NCBI RefSeq assembly: GCF_002531825.1
Contig: NZ_NWSX01000018.1
Location: 1 to 64,000 of the forward strand
Direction: 5' to 3'
Origin: Rhizobium sp. J15
Lineage (GTDB): Bacteria > Pseudomonadota > Alphaproteobacteria > Rhizobiales > Rhizobiaceae
Length of the DNA: 64,000 nucleotides
The notes beneath the pieces were generated by a model, which saw nothing but the letters and a program-made list of their open reading frames with translations, had not been told where the DNA came from and made no database searches. Position numbers and translations under genes: made by a program. Shown here one piece after another: positions 1 to 8,749 of the stretch (position 1 is its first letter; each line of letters begins with the position of its first letter).

Positions 1-364
1 GCCGGATGCGCTGCAAATTAATCGCCCGACGCTCTAGCGCCATGCTGTGAATGTCAGGTGGAACGTCGACTACAACGAGATGAAGCCCAAACCACGGATT
101 GACGATCTGAACGAGATAGATCGACGCCCACCAGATGCCAAAGGGAACGACGATCAGCCAGCGGCCGACCCGTGTCGCGCTCCAGCGGTCGGCAGCCTCG
201 GCAACAGCGATATCGCGCGCCGCCTCGATGCCTTTTATCGCCTGCTCGGCTGCAAGGCGCTTCTCATCTGTCTCGGCATCGAGCTTCGCCTTCCAGGCGG
301 ACAACAGCGGCGCTGTAAAGGCCTCCATGACGCCACCAAAAAGAAATTTGGCCAACCAATTCAT
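1..364 (-). CDS. Phage holin-like membrane protein (3TM type), C-terminus outside window
   Basis: The frame is open from an ATG at 364 to the window edge, giving about 121 residues of an incomplete protein. A short hydrophobic start (MNWLAKFLFGG) is followed by a charged Ala/Glu/Lys-rich helix at about residues 25-65, then a strongly hydrophobic stretch containing WLIVVPFGIWWASIYLV and a further apolar part. A charged helix followed by membrane segments resembles the 3TM holin family found in gene transfer agents and rhizobial phages. Its ATG overlaps the stop of the upstream membrane gene as ATGA, so the two are probably translationally coupled in a lysis cassette at the end of the late operon. 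The holin role is inferred from position and layout; an unrelated phage membrane protein is possible. Confidence 0.6.
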   Translation of the reverse strand, partial: MNWLAKFLFGGVMEAFTAPLLSAWKAKLDAETDEKRLAAEQAIKGIEAARDIAVAEAADRWSATRVGRWLIVVPFGIWWASIYLVQIVNPWFGLHLVVVDVPPDIHSMALERRAINLQRIR

Positions 365-696
365 CGCGCCCACCCGAACCGGTTGGCAAGGTAATACCAA
401 ACTTCGGCAGAAAGACCGATAAAAGCGCCGGCGGAGATTTCGACCATCATCGCAAAATCTGGGTCGCTCGAAATCAGGCCGCCGACCTCCGGCGAGAGGA
501 TACCCTTCACCACCAACACAGCAGCGAAATAACGCAGGGCAATGCGAATGATGACGCTTGTGATGTCAAATGCCTCCTTGGAGCCGGCAAGAATTGAAGT
601 CCGAATTACGGAGCGAGGTGTGCGGAAGCACCCGATACGACGATCTTGAAGGTGGCGCCAACTGCCAGCACGATGACTGGGGTAAGAACAGCCCAA
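361..696 (-). CDS. Small phage lysis-cassette membrane protein, start uncertain
   Basis: The reliable part is the C-terminal 65-70 residues: two apolar segments (around SVIIRIALRYFAAVLVV and MVEISAGAFIGLSAEVWYYLA) joined by a short polar loop, a layout typical of small holins. The ATG at 696 gives 111 residues but overlaps the preceding gene by about 90 bases, and its N-terminal translation is Arg-rich and unlike a real protein. A perfect AAGGAGG lies at 573-579 on this strand. The in-frame codon at normal spacing from it is ATC at 564, not a standard start. The true start is therefore undecided. The stop overlaps the next gene as ATGA. Function is unknown; holin or antiholin is inferred from position and topology. 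Confidence 0.5.
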   Translation of the reverse strand: MGCSYPSHRAGSWRHLQDRRIGCFRTPRSVIRTSILAGSKEAFDITSVIIRIALRYFAAVLVVKGILSPEVGGLISSDPDFAMMVEISAGAFIGLSAEVWYYLANRFGWAR

Positions 697-860
697 ATGG
701 CTTTTCCGATCCTGTTCGTCAGCTTCTCGACACTACCCTCGATCCGCACCAAGGCGGCATTGATGTGGGGCTGTTGCGCCTCCAGATTGACGACGCGCTC
801 CTTCAACCCACTCACCCTTTCCTGGAGCTTTTCGATCTCCGCTCTAACTTGCTCATCCAT
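606..860 (-). CDS. Phage small coiled-coil protein with C-terminal membrane segment
   Basis: This 84-residue protein has an N-terminal heptad-like charged helix (residues 1-50, rich in Glu, Arg, Leu and Val: EIEKLQERVSGLKERVVNLE) and one transmembrane segment at about 53-73 (IWAVLTPVIVLAVGATF). It matches the general layout of small phage proteins in lysis cassettes of alphaproteobacterial phages, where a membrane-anchored coiled coil sits beside holins. It lies directly upstream of two more small membrane genes and downstream of the tail fibre on the same strand, so it probably belongs to the late operon. No catalytic motif is present. The role in lysis is inferred from context only. Confidence 0.6.
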   Translation of the reverse strand: MDEQVRAEIEKLQERVSGLKERVVNLEAQQPHINAALVRIEGSVEKLTNRIGKAIWAVLTPVIVLAVGATFKIVVSGASAHLAP

Positions 861-1151
861 GAATTTTACTCGGCCTGATTTTGCTCTATGTCGATATAGA
901 GGCCTATGATTACGCGAAGAGGCGCTTGGGATCCGACGACCTAGATCGGCCCCGTCTTGTTTCTGATGGCGCCTCTTTTCCGCGGAGCTCTTCAGCCGAA
1001 GTGGAGATGGGCTCCATGACCTCGACCTCCTGGGGTGATTGCAGCTTTAAAGTTCCATTTATACAGAGTGAGAAGCGACTGCAGGGGGTAGATTTGGACG
1101 TCGAGATGCTCATCGAGAACCTGTAGTAGACTCCCACAATGTGGGTTGTAG

Positions 1152-2771
1152 TCATCCACCAGCCCTAGGTACAATATAGTCATGCCACCCCTCAGTAGTC
1201 AGAGCGCAATCCCCGGTGCCGACAGCAATATCAAAACGCACCCATAACAAGCCGGCGGCTGTTGTTCGCACTCCCCCTCCAATCTGGAGCCTGGTGTTGC
1301 TTATGACATTGATATAGAGGTTAGCGTTACCATTTGCGCCCAGAGACTCCTCGGTATCACAACGGAGGCTAACGGCTGAGCCGTTGCTCGCCTGCGCTTG
1401 CAAGAACACACGAGCATCTACGGAAACGCCATCGGGAAGGCCAACCGCGTTGTAGGTAGGGAGGTTGAACACCGAGGATGAGCTAACCTCAGCGACGACC
1501 GCTAGGAACTTCACCCGGCTCCCATACTGCTTGAACCCAACAATCTGCGAACTGGCATTCGTCAAAAAAGACCCAATCCGGCTATTCGGCAGAATCTCCC
1601 AGCCCGCTGGCACCGTCACGCCCGACGAAACATTCGAAAGCGACGCGATGAAGTCGCCCACCGTGATGTTGGTAAGCTTGCGCAGCACATAGATATGATA
1701 GGTCTTGCTTGCCGCGGCCGCGCCAGTGTCGAGGAAGCCGCCGTTCGAACCTTCGGACCAGGCGGCGTTCAGCCTCTTGGTCAGGATCCCGGCAAAGGAG
1801 ATGTATTTCCCGCCGAAGCGCGCATCGCCGACGCTGATATCGAGGCTGGTGAGCGGCACGCCGGCATTCGGGTTCGGAACCAGCCCGCGAACGAAATCGG
1901 GCATGACGAGCTTGGCTGCGATGGCGTCCTTGTCGGCCTGCAGATCGGAGATCTTCGCGGCCGTCACGGTCCCGTCGGTCGGCACCCAGCCGGCGCCGCC
2001 ATAGACGCGCATGGCCTGGTCCGCGCTGTTGAAATAGAGATCGCCCACCTGCAGCGCCGATCCGTCAGCCCTGAGAATGGGGTTGACCGCGGAAGCGCCG
2101 AGATAGACATCCGCGAAATTTCTGACGTCGTCGATATTGGCCGCAACGGTCTCGACATCCCCCGCAACGCCGGCAACCGCGACGGTCTGCGCCGAGATTG
2201 CGGCAACGGCGGCCACCTCGGCCGCAACCGTCGCAACGGTCGCGATCTCAGCCGCGACATCGGCCGCCGGCGGGATGCTCTGCGCCACACCCGCCAGTTC
2301 CGTCACCGCCTCGATGATCGAGGCCAGCCGCAACACGCCGTTGATCAGCTCGGCGATCTCCGTCGGCGTCGAGGTCGGGGAGACGACGATCGCCCGGTCC
2401 AGCCGCTCGCTCAGCTGCAGGTCGCGCTGTGCGGCGACATCGAGCGCGGTTTCGATCGTCTTTGCCGAAAACGGCCCCTGGTTCTCAAGTTCCGTTTCCT
2501 GGGTAAAGGGCACGTTGAGCAGCAGGGTGATCGTTTCTGCGGCAGTCGGAGCGCCGCCCGCCGCGGTATCGATCGAGCCGCCCTCGGGATTGCCGACGCC
2601 GGAGACGCTGTAATCCGCGTCGAGCGTCAGTATCTCCTCATCGCCATTGGCGCGCCGCTTGATGACGAGCAGATGCCGCTCGTCGGCGATGAAGAAATCA
2701 TAGTCGAAGACTGTGGTCACCGCATTGCCGGGATAGGGACCGGACCGGCTGTTCGTGCTTGAAATCGTCAT
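1152..2771 (-). CDS. Phage tail fibre protein with T7 gp17-like N-terminus
   Basis: This 539-residue protein recognises the host surface at the tip of the virion. Residues 1-150 resemble the T7 gp17 tail-attachment domain, with the hallmark segment after an AVTTVFDYDFFI motif and the repeated beta-rich pattern ending near ETELENQGPFSAKTIE. Residues about 150-225 are an Ala/Val/Thr-rich heptad region (AAEIATVATVAAEVAAVAA) expected to form a trimeric shaft. The C-terminal half is Ser/Asn/Val-rich beta structure and is visibly more AT-rich than the N-terminal part, as is usual for exchanged receptor-binding domains. It lies between the large internal virion protein and the lysis cassette, the normal T7-like order. 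Receptor specificity cannot be read from sequence. Confidence 0.85.
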   Translation of the reverse strand: MTISSTNSRSGPYPGNAVTTVFDYDFFIADERHLLVIKRRANGDEEILTLDADYSVSGVGNPEGGSIDTAAGGAPTAAETITLLLNVPFTQETELENQGPFSAKTIETALDVAAQRDLQLSERLDRAIVVSPTSTPTEIAELINGVLRLASIIEAVTELAGVAQSIPPAADVAAEIATVATVAAEVAAVAAISAQTVAVAGVAGDVETVAANIDDVRNFADVYLGASAVNPILRADGSALQVGDLYFNSADQAMRVYGGAGWVPTDGTVTAAKISDLQADKDAIAAKLVMPDFVRGLVPNPNAGVPLTSLDISVGDARFGGKYISFAGILTKRLNAAWSEGSNGGFLDTGAAAASKTYHIYVLRKLTNITVGDFIASLSNVSSGVTVPAGWEILPNSRIGSFLTNASSQIVGFKQYGSRVKFLAVVAEVSSSSVFNLPTYNAVGLPDGVSVDARVFLQAQASNGSAVSLRCDTEESLGANGNANLYINVISNTRLQIGGGVRTTAAGLLWVRFDIAVGTGDCALTTEGWHDYIVPRAGG

Positions 2772-2907
2772 GTGCCGTCACTCGCTTGGTTTCAAGAAGA
2801 CCATAAGCGCCGATGGTTGTTTCCCCATCTGGCCGGGGTGGATATTCGGAGAGAAATGTCAGCGCCCGCTGGCGGACTCTGGTGCGAGAGTCCGCGCGCA
2901 ACAAACT

Positions 2908-5211
2908 TCAGTGGCGTCTGGCATCCTGGCGCGCTTTCCTCCTACGGCGCCGTCTCTTTCCGCTGACCGGGGTAGCCTTGGCGTCCTTGTCCGCGACCTT
3001 GGCGGCGCGTCCTGCCGACCTGTTGGGGCCGACGGATTTCTGATCGTCAGACGTTTTGCTCGCGCTGCGTCGTTGCTTTCCGCCAACAGGCGCTACCTCA
3101 GCGTCCTTATCCGCACCCTTGCCGGTGCGCCGTGTCTGCTTACTGACATCGACGGACTTCCTATTTTCAGATGTCTTATTTGCCCTTTGGCGCCTCTCCT
3201 CAGTGACAGAAGCGGCCTCCGTTTTCTCATCCCTCGCCTCAGCGGCACGCCGCGCCTGCTTATTGGGGTAGGCGGATTTTTTACCTTCGGGTGCTTCGCT
3301 CGGACCGCGCCGTGACGGTCGATTGGCCGGAGCGGTTTCAGCCTTCTCATCCGCACCCTCGACGGCACGGCGCGCCTGTTCATCCGTGTCGATGGCCTTG
3401 CCATCGCCAGATGCTTCCTTGATGAAACGTTGCGACTTGCCGTTGGTAGGGGTCGCTCGGGTATATTCCTCCACACCCTCGACGGCGCGTCGCGCCCTAT
3501 CATCGATATTGGCGGATTCGGCATTTTTCTCAGCCTCCCTCGCGAAGTCGGCTGCCTGCTTCGGCGTCGCATCGCTGGGATCGAACCGCATGTTGTCCAT
3601 GAAGAACGCATCGTGTTCGGAGCCTGCGATTTTCTCGGCATAGGTCGCAGTTGGAATTCTTAGATCACCGCCATCGGCAAGCGCCGTATCGAGATCCCAA
3701 CGCGTCACCCCATTGAGATCGCCGACAAACTGGTATGAATCGACCCCTTTTGTCTGAAAATATCGGGCAAATTCGTTAGCTGGCACGTAGAGGTTCTCGG
3801 CAGGGCCATTCGCCGTCGCGTGCTGGACGAACCGCCGGAATTTCGCAGGCCAGCGTGTTCGCAAAAGAGAAGACTGTGCCTGAGCGGAGATGTCCTGGAA
3901 TGTTTGCCGGAGTGCCGTTCCCGCAGCAGCGATAGTGCGTTTGTTGCCGATTTTAAGGGCAGCCTTGCCGGCCTTGACGGAAGCCATCGCTATCGTTTGC
4001 GCAAAAGCTGCCTTCGCTATCTCGTTCCAATCGATTTTTTGACCTGCTGCTCGCCGAGCGGCATACTCACCCGCCGCGCCGAGAAGTACCTCTTGGGTAC
4101 GCTGTGCAAGCACATTGACAAACGGATTACGCGCAAGAACGCGCTCACCCAGCCCGCCGGAGACGACATTGAACGCAGCAATGACGGCACCGCGAACCGC
4201 GCCGCGATCGGCGGCTTCTTTGATCAGATCGGGGTTTGAAATCAGACGTTGAATATCTTCGGGCTTGTGGAGATCGAACCCCTTTTCTTTGTAAAACTCA
4301 GCGGGAAATAAATAGCGTTCGTTCGCGTAGGACGCAGCGCCGAGCATCCTTAGGCCGGCAGCGGGACTTCGGGTCGCGGCAGTCGTAAGCCCTGCGGCGG
4401 CTAGTACCGGCAGCTGTTCACCTGTTGTTTCGAGTGACCACGAAAAGCCGCCAAGTGGATTGTCCCAGAAAGCCGATGCAAAATTCACGAATGTATCGCG
4501 GGCGCTTGCATCCTTAACGAGTGCCTTGGATTCAAACTCCTGGGCGATGTGAGATTTCGGAATAGTCTCCAATCGATCGCGAGACGCTTGCATCAAAGCA
4601 GCAAATTCCGCCGCGCTTACATTGTCATCAGTGCCGATCAGATCGGCATATCGTGCATCGATCCAACGCGTGAAGCCGAAAACATATTCAGAACCATCCC
4701 ATGCGCGATGTTCATTACCTGCGGGATCGATGTAGGTCGAACGGCTTTCCTCAACCAACTGGTCAAACGTCTTCAGGCGGTCAGCAGCGCGGCCGCTCGT
4801 CTGCTCAAACCTATGTTGATAGTAACCTGTTTTAAGACGCTCGAACGAACGCTGCCCTGTCGCAAAAGTGCCGCGTGAGAATCCCTCCCACCATGACAAA
4901 TTGGATAAATCGTCACGAGCCACGCCCGCATTCTCTGGGTCTCGCAGCCAGTCCGCCAAGCGCGGCGCTTTTGCAAGGAGCGCCCTGTTGCGCTCCTCCT
5001 CGATTTTTTGCTGAAAGACATTACGATACTGCTTTACCAATGGTTGCGGCGGCACCGGTCCCCCGGTCACCTTGGCAAACTCATCGGCGAGCTTCAGATC
5101 GCTTGCCGCCTCGTCCGGTTCGTCCTTAGAGGAATTAAGAATGAGGTTTGCAGCAGCGATATCCGCCTGCTCTTGACTTCTGCGCACTTCATTTTCTGCC
5201 GGCGTTTCCAA
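2908..5211 (-). CDS. Large phage internal virion protein with a basic 40-residue tandem repeat tail
   Basis: A 767-residue protein sits where T7-like phages encode the large ejected core protein (gp16 position). The start is TTG at 5211, supported by GGAG eight bases upstream; a nearby ATG is in another frame. Residues 1-560 contain helical stretches and a few apolar patches (around LPVLAAAGLTTAA and AAFNVVSGGLGERVLA) that could help DNA ejection through the envelope. Residues 568-767 are five consecutive 40-residue repeats, increasingly basic and ending in a run of six arginines. No transglycosylase motif was recognised. Its base composition is more AT-rich than the neighbouring structural genes, which suggests mosaic acquisition. 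The role as an ejection protein is inferred from position. Confidence 0.7.
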   Translation of the reverse strand: METPAENEVRRSQEQADIAAANLILNSSKDEPDEAASDLKLADEFAKVTGGPVPPQPLVKQYRNVFQQKIEEERNRALLAKAPRLADWLRDPENAGVARDDLSNLSWWEGFSRGTFATGQRSFERLKTGYYQHRFEQTSGRAADRLKTFDQLVEESRSTYIDPAGNEHRAWDGSEYVFGFTRWIDARYADLIGTDDNVSAAEFAALMQASRDRLETIPKSHIAQEFESKALVKDASARDTFVNFASAFWDNPLGGFSWSLETTGEQLPVLAAAGLTTAATRSPAAGLRMLGAASYANERYLFPAEFYKEKGFDLHKPEDIQRLISNPDLIKEAADRGAVRGAVIAAFNVVSGGLGERVLARNPFVNVLAQRTQEVLLGAAGEYAARRAAGQKIDWNEIAKAAFAQTIAMASVKAGKAALKIGNKRTIAAAGTALRQTFQDISAQAQSSLLRTRWPAKFRRFVQHATANGPAENLYVPANEFARYFQTKGVDSYQFVGDLNGVTRWDLDTALADGGDLRIPTATYAEKIAGSEHDAFFMDNMRFDPSDATPKQAADFAREAEKNAESANIDDRARRAVEGVEEYTRATPTNGKSQRFIKEASGDGKAIDTDEQARRAVEGADEKAETAPANRPSRRGPSEAPEGKKSAYPNKQARRAAEARDEKTEAASVTEERRQRANKTSENRKSVDVSKQTRRTGKGADKDAEVAPVGGKQRRSASKTSDDQKSVGPNRSAGRAAKVADKDAKATPVSGKRRRRRRKARQDARRH
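2911..3510 (-). repeat. Five in-frame 120-bp (40-residue) tandem repeats
   Basis: The last 200 codons of the internal virion protein gene split into five units of exactly 40 residues without gaps. Each unit has a D/N-x-x-x-Q-A-R-R-A motif at its start (DDRARRAVEG, DEQARRAVEG, NKQARRAAEA, SKQTRRTGKG, NRSAGRAAKV), an acidic/Lys middle (ADEKAETA, RDEKTEAA, ADKDAEVA, ADKDAKAT) and a basic end. The units diverge towards the C-terminus and gain net positive charge. Confidence 0.85.
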
Positions 5212-5430
5212 GGGCTTATCTCCATGAATGGTTGGAAACGCAAGTTTAGGATCTAGACAGTTGCCGTCGTGAAAGAGAAGAGGTCATCAATTTGCAAGTG
5301 GAATAATTGCCTGCAACCGCCTCGGCTCCTCTATTTCATTGTCTTCCGCGAGACCGCGTTGCCACCCGATACGTCCATGACGCGGTCGGGACGACCAATG
5401 GCATGAAAGCGATATGGCACCGCCATGACG

Positions 5431-7752
5431 TTATTTATTGGGAGCGGCGGGTCTCGGCGTGGCACTGCCGCTGGGCTGCGCAGACGTCGTTCGCTGGCTA
5501 TCGGCTGCGATGTCCTTGTAGTAGGCCTTCACCTGAGCTTCCGTCGGCCGTTCGCCCATCTTGCGCGCGAGATCAAGCTCAAGCGCTTGTCGCGAATTCA
5601 CTGGAAGATCCGCCCAATCGAGCACTTCGATCACCGAATTTTCCGGCTGCGTTATCACCTCGAACGCCGGGATGACCCTTTCGTTATCCCACCAAAGAAA
5701 TCTCGGCTCGCGCAGTACGAGCGGCAGCAGCAACTCGTTGCGCATCGACGAAATATCGAGTTCGCTCGGCGACTTTCCGTTGTTCACCTTCTTGAACGCC
5801 GCCATTTCAGCCGCGAGCGCGTTCTGAAACCGCGCGATCTGCTGGATCGCCGCCTGCTGCTCGGCGCCGTGTTTGCCATTTGCGGTAATCCCAACCGCTT
5901 CGAGCTGCGTTTCCGATTCCGCGAAGGCTTTAGCGAGCTGCAAACCCTCGCGTTTCACCTCCGCCTGCCTAGTCAGCGTAGCAACCTGAAGGTCCGCCAC
6001 TTGTGAGAATGCCCCACCCAGCCGGCCGCGGTAATCGCTGAGATCGACCTCGGCAAACCCATCCGGATCCATCGCCGCATATCTGCGCATATCATAAAGC
6101 AGCACCTCGTCCACCTGCCCCGCGCGTCCCTTCGCGGCCGTCTGCATGTAGTTCCACGCCGCCGAGACCGCCTCCATGCCGGCCACCTGGCGGATCTCCC
6201 GCGGCACGTCGTCGGGCGTCTTGCCTTCGTCGATCGCCCGCCAGAGTTCGGCCTTGGCCTGCTTTATCCGCGCGTCCTCGGCCCTTGCCTGCGTCTCCAG
6301 CGTTGTCTGGATGCGCCGTTGCGTGAGCTGGCGGACCTTCTCGTCGCGGATATCGGCAAGGCTCTTGTCGATATCGTCGGCGGAGGGGCCGAGCGCACGC
6401 GGCGAAACCTTGTTGCCGCGCGGCGCCACCGTGCCGCCGCGCGTCGAAAACGGCGCGGCCTGCTCGGGATCGTCGGTGATCGGGAAATACATGCCGTATC
6501 GGGCGGCATTGTCGTGGACGTAGTCGAACACTTGCCTCGGCGCAGCGCCGGATTTCAGCGGCCGTCCGTTCCAACCGAGATCGACGGCATTCGCCGCCCC
6601 CTTCGCGCTGCCGATGATCTCAAGCCCGTCGCGAATGGCGGGCGGCGCATCCTCGATCATCGCCGCAAGGTTCATCGCAAAGCTCTCGCCCAGCCTGTCG
6701 ACGGCCTCCGCGCCGCCACCGGCAGCCCGCGCGGCAAGCGCCTGGCGAAACCGTGTCGGCCCGGCATCAGCCACCGTGCGGCCGGTTGACTCTCCGGCAT
6801 CCACGAGATCGCCGGCGGCATCGGCCGCCAGTGTGGAAACCTGCCTGCCCCTGGTCAGGATCGCGCCCGCCTCGCGCTTGGAGTGTTCGTTGCTGATCTC
6901 GCCTTCGAGCGCTTCCGTCAGCATGTCGCTGTCGGCGCCGGTCATCTGCCCGGCATGGTCGTTCCGGTAATGGTCGGCGGCGATCGGATCGTCCTCGGCC
7001 AGCCGCAACGTGATATCCCTGTGGACGCCGGAGACGAACGCGCTGCCCCGCGCCATCATGGTATCGCCGCTCCAGCCTTCAAGCCGCCCCTGCTCCTGCA
7101 GTTCCAGAAGGCCGGCCGCGACGTTCTTCGTCACCAGATCGGGCCGGGTGAAATTCACCACCGCGTCCCTGGCGAAACTATCGACGCGCTGGGCGGCATT
7201 CTGCTGAAACCAGACTTTGCGCTGCTGGCCGGAATAGACGACGGCGCTCTGCAGCGAAGCATTGATCCTGGCATCGGCTGCACGGCCATAGAGCTCCGCC
7301 GCCTCGCCCGTCAGGTCGGCGCCGATTTCCTTGCGCTTTTCCATCAGCCGCCGCTCGTAATCGGCCCGGCCGTCGACTGCCGCCTGGCCGGTCAGCGTCA
7401 TGAACCCGCCCTCGCCGTATCGGGCGTTGCGATCCCAGGCCGCAAGCTGGGTCTCGCGGTCCTTGGCGCGCATGACATTGTCGAGTGCCTTGGGATCAGG
7501 TGCCTTCTGTTCGGCCGCGCCGGCCCCTTTCACCGTACCTTGCTGTTTCTCGCGTTCTGCTTCGGCGGCAGCTGCTTTGGCGGCTTTAACGTTGGAGATC
7601 GACGTCTCCAGTTTCTCCATTCCCTCTGACAGCTTCACCATGCCTCTGCCGATGGCCGCGCCGAAGTTTTCGGCGTCAGCCTTGACGTCGAGCTTGCTCT
7701 GAAAGATCGGCCGCGTCGCGACATTACTCTGATATTCGGGAACGGTGACCAT
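5431..7752 (-). CDS. Phage internal virion protein (T7 gp15-position)
   Basis: A 773-residue, largely helical protein is encoded between the gp14-like core protein and the large repeat-tailed protein, which is the position of T7 gp15. The N-terminus (MVTVPEYQSNVATRP) is followed by an Ala/Glu/Lys coiled-coil region at about residues 40-75. The body is rich in Ala, Arg and Asp with predicted long helices, and the C-terminus is Ser/Pro/Ala-rich. No signal peptide or membrane segment is seen. It starts nine bases after the gp14-like gene stops, so the two are co-transcribed. The gene is GC-rich like the other head and tail genes. The assignment rests on gene order and size rather than on recognised motifs; it could alternatively be another core or ejection protein. 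Confidence 0.65.
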   Translation of the reverse strand: MVTVPEYQSNVATRPIFQSKLDVKADAENFGAAIGRGMVKLSEGMEKLETSISNVKAAKAAAAEAEREKQQGTVKGAGAAEQKAPDPKALDNVMRAKDRETQLAAWDRNARYGEGGFMTLTGQAAVDGRADYERRLMEKRKEIGADLTGEAAELYGRAADARINASLQSAVVYSGQQRKVWFQQNAAQRVDSFARDAVVNFTRPDLVTKNVAAGLLELQEQGRLEGWSGDTMMARGSAFVSGVHRDITLRLAEDDPIAADHYRNDHAGQMTGADSDMLTEALEGEISNEHSKREAGAILTRGRQVSTLAADAAGDLVDAGESTGRTVADAGPTRFRQALAARAAGGGAEAVDRLGESFAMNLAAMIEDAPPAIRDGLEIIGSAKGAANAVDLGWNGRPLKSGAAPRQVFDYVHDNAARYGMYFPITDDPEQAAPFSTRGGTVAPRGNKVSPRALGPSADDIDKSLADIRDEKVRQLTQRRIQTTLETQARAEDARIKQAKAELWRAIDEGKTPDDVPREIRQVAGMEAVSAAWNYMQTAAKGRAGQVDEVLLYDMRRYAAMDPDGFAEVDLSDYRGRLGGAFSQVADLQVATLTRQAEVKREGLQLAKAFAESETQLEAVGITANGKHGAEQQAAIQQIARFQNALAAEMAAFKKVNNGKSPSELDISSMRNELLLPLVLREPRFLWWDNERVIPAFEVITQPENSVIEVLDWADLPVNSRQALELDLARKMGERPTEAQVKAYYKDIAADSQRTTSAQPSGSATPRPAAPNK

Positions 7753-7761
7753 GGCTCGGCC

Positions 7762-8289
7762 TCATTTCTTGTTGGTGGCTGTCGTGGCGGTGGTGGGGTA
7801 GCGCTTCTCGTAATATTTGCCGGCCCCGGTCAGGATCGTGCCGGCAGCCTCGATATAGCTGCCCTTGGCTATCGCATCCCCCTTCATCCGCTCCAGCGTG
7901 CCGCCCGCCCGCTGGTTGACCGCATCGACACGGAAGTCATAGGCCTCGCGATAAGCATTGGTGCGGATCGTCAGGGCGTCCAGCTCGCCGAGAGTCGCGG
8001 TATCCACCAGCGTGTCGAGCGGCGAGCCGAAGCTGATGTCGAGGCCGTTCGCCGCCATCGCGGCCGTCTGCGCGCCCATGATCCGCGCCACCTCCTGCCG
8101 CTTGCGCTGCTCCTCCTGCGCCCCGCGCTCCAGCGCATCCTGGGCGCGCCGCTCGGAAAGCTCGGCGTTCATCTCGGCGACCTGCTGATTGTATTTGCCG
8201 GCCGCTTTCGCAGCCTGCCCCTGCTGCACGCTGCCGGCGGCGCCGACCAGTGTCGAGCCGAGCGTCAGGGCAAGACCGATATCACACAT
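7762..8289 (-). CDS. Phage internal core protein, T7 gp14-like
   Basis: This 175-residue protein starts with a short apolar segment containing ALTLGSTLVGAAGSV, followed by an Ala/Gln/Glu/Arg-rich helix (about residues 25-75: KYNQQVAEMNAELSERRAQ) and a Gly/Ile region (NGLDISFGSPLDTLVD). That layout, an apolar N-terminus then a long coiled coil, is the signature of podoviral gp14-type internal virion proteins, which form the pore in the outer membrane during DNA ejection. The start overlaps the end of the gp13-like gene by eight bases, and the next core gene follows after nine bases. Family assignment is fairly secure from layout and order; the pore role is carried over from T7. Confidence 0.7.
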   Translation of the reverse strand: MCDIGLALTLGSTLVGAAGSVQQGQAAKAAGKYNQQVAEMNAELSERRAQDALERGAQEEQRKRQEVARIMGAQTAAMAANGLDISFGSPLDTLVDTATLGELDALTIRTNAYREAYDFRVDAVNQRAGGTLERMKGDAIAKGSYIEAAGTILTGAGKYYEKRYPTTATTATNKK

Positions 8290-8749
8290 CGCTGGACCTC
8301 AATTCGAATGGGCGGAATTCATGACCCCGCAGGCTGATAGGATCGAAGATCGAAAAACCCAGCCAACGCAGCCAGCGCAGCGAGACGCGGTTGTCGACGT
8401 CGACGAGGTTTCTCAGAATGGGATAGTGCCGCAACAGTTGGTCCCTCCACTCGATCGAGCCTCGAAGGAAACCGGCGGCATGGCGCTCGATGGCGTCGGT
8501 TCCGAGCAGCCACGGCGCCCCGACGCCGGCGAGGATGCTGATGGCGCCGACGCCGAAGATCGCTTCAGCCCGCCCGTCGATGAAAACCGTCCAGGCGGCC
8601 GATGATTTGCGCAGCGAATAGCTGAGCGCCTCCACCGGCGTCATGCCGGAGGCTTTCCACACCTCGTCGCGGTCCGCCCTGCGCATGCGCCGGGCGACCG
8701 TGCGCAGGTCGAGGGAGCGGAAGGGCACGACGCGGATCTCACCGGCCAA
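8282..8749 (-). CDS. Phage gp13-like protein with acetyltransferase-type fold (DUF2833)
   Basis: A 155-residue protein lies between the gp12-like tail tube gene and the gp14-like core gene. Its features match the Phage_gp13-like family: an N-terminal RTVARRMRRADRDEVWKASG, then ALSYSLRKSSAAWTVFIDGRAEAIFGV, a turn before APWLLGTDAIERH, and the C-terminal LRNLVDVDNRVSLRWLRWLGFSI segment that ends as in GNAT-fold proteins (an R-x-L-x-x-L-G-F pattern). T7 gp13 is needed for assembly of the internal core, though it is not itself a stable virion component. It overlaps its upstream neighbour by 11 bases and its downstream one by 8, consistent with one tightly packed operon. Confidence 0.8.
   Translation of the reverse strand: MAGEIRVVPFRSLDLRTVARRMRRADRDEVWKASGMTPVEALSYSLRKSSAAWTVFIDGRAEAIFGVGAISILAGVGAPWLLGTDAIERHAAGFLRGSIEWRDQLLRHYPILRNLVDVDNRVSLRWLRWLGFSIFDPISLRGHEFRPFELRSSDV

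Noticed and set aside
881..1183. Several 60-80 residue frames between the lysis cassette and the tail fibre
   Set aside because: Overlapping on both strands, no ribosome site, unnatural composition; one overlaps the fibre end. Only a short CCCAC-AAT-GTGGG palindrome is of note there.
1695..2762. 355-codon plus-strand frame over the tail fibre
   Set aside because: Arg/Gly/Asp-rich shadow; the fibre gene has a recognisable N-terminal domain.
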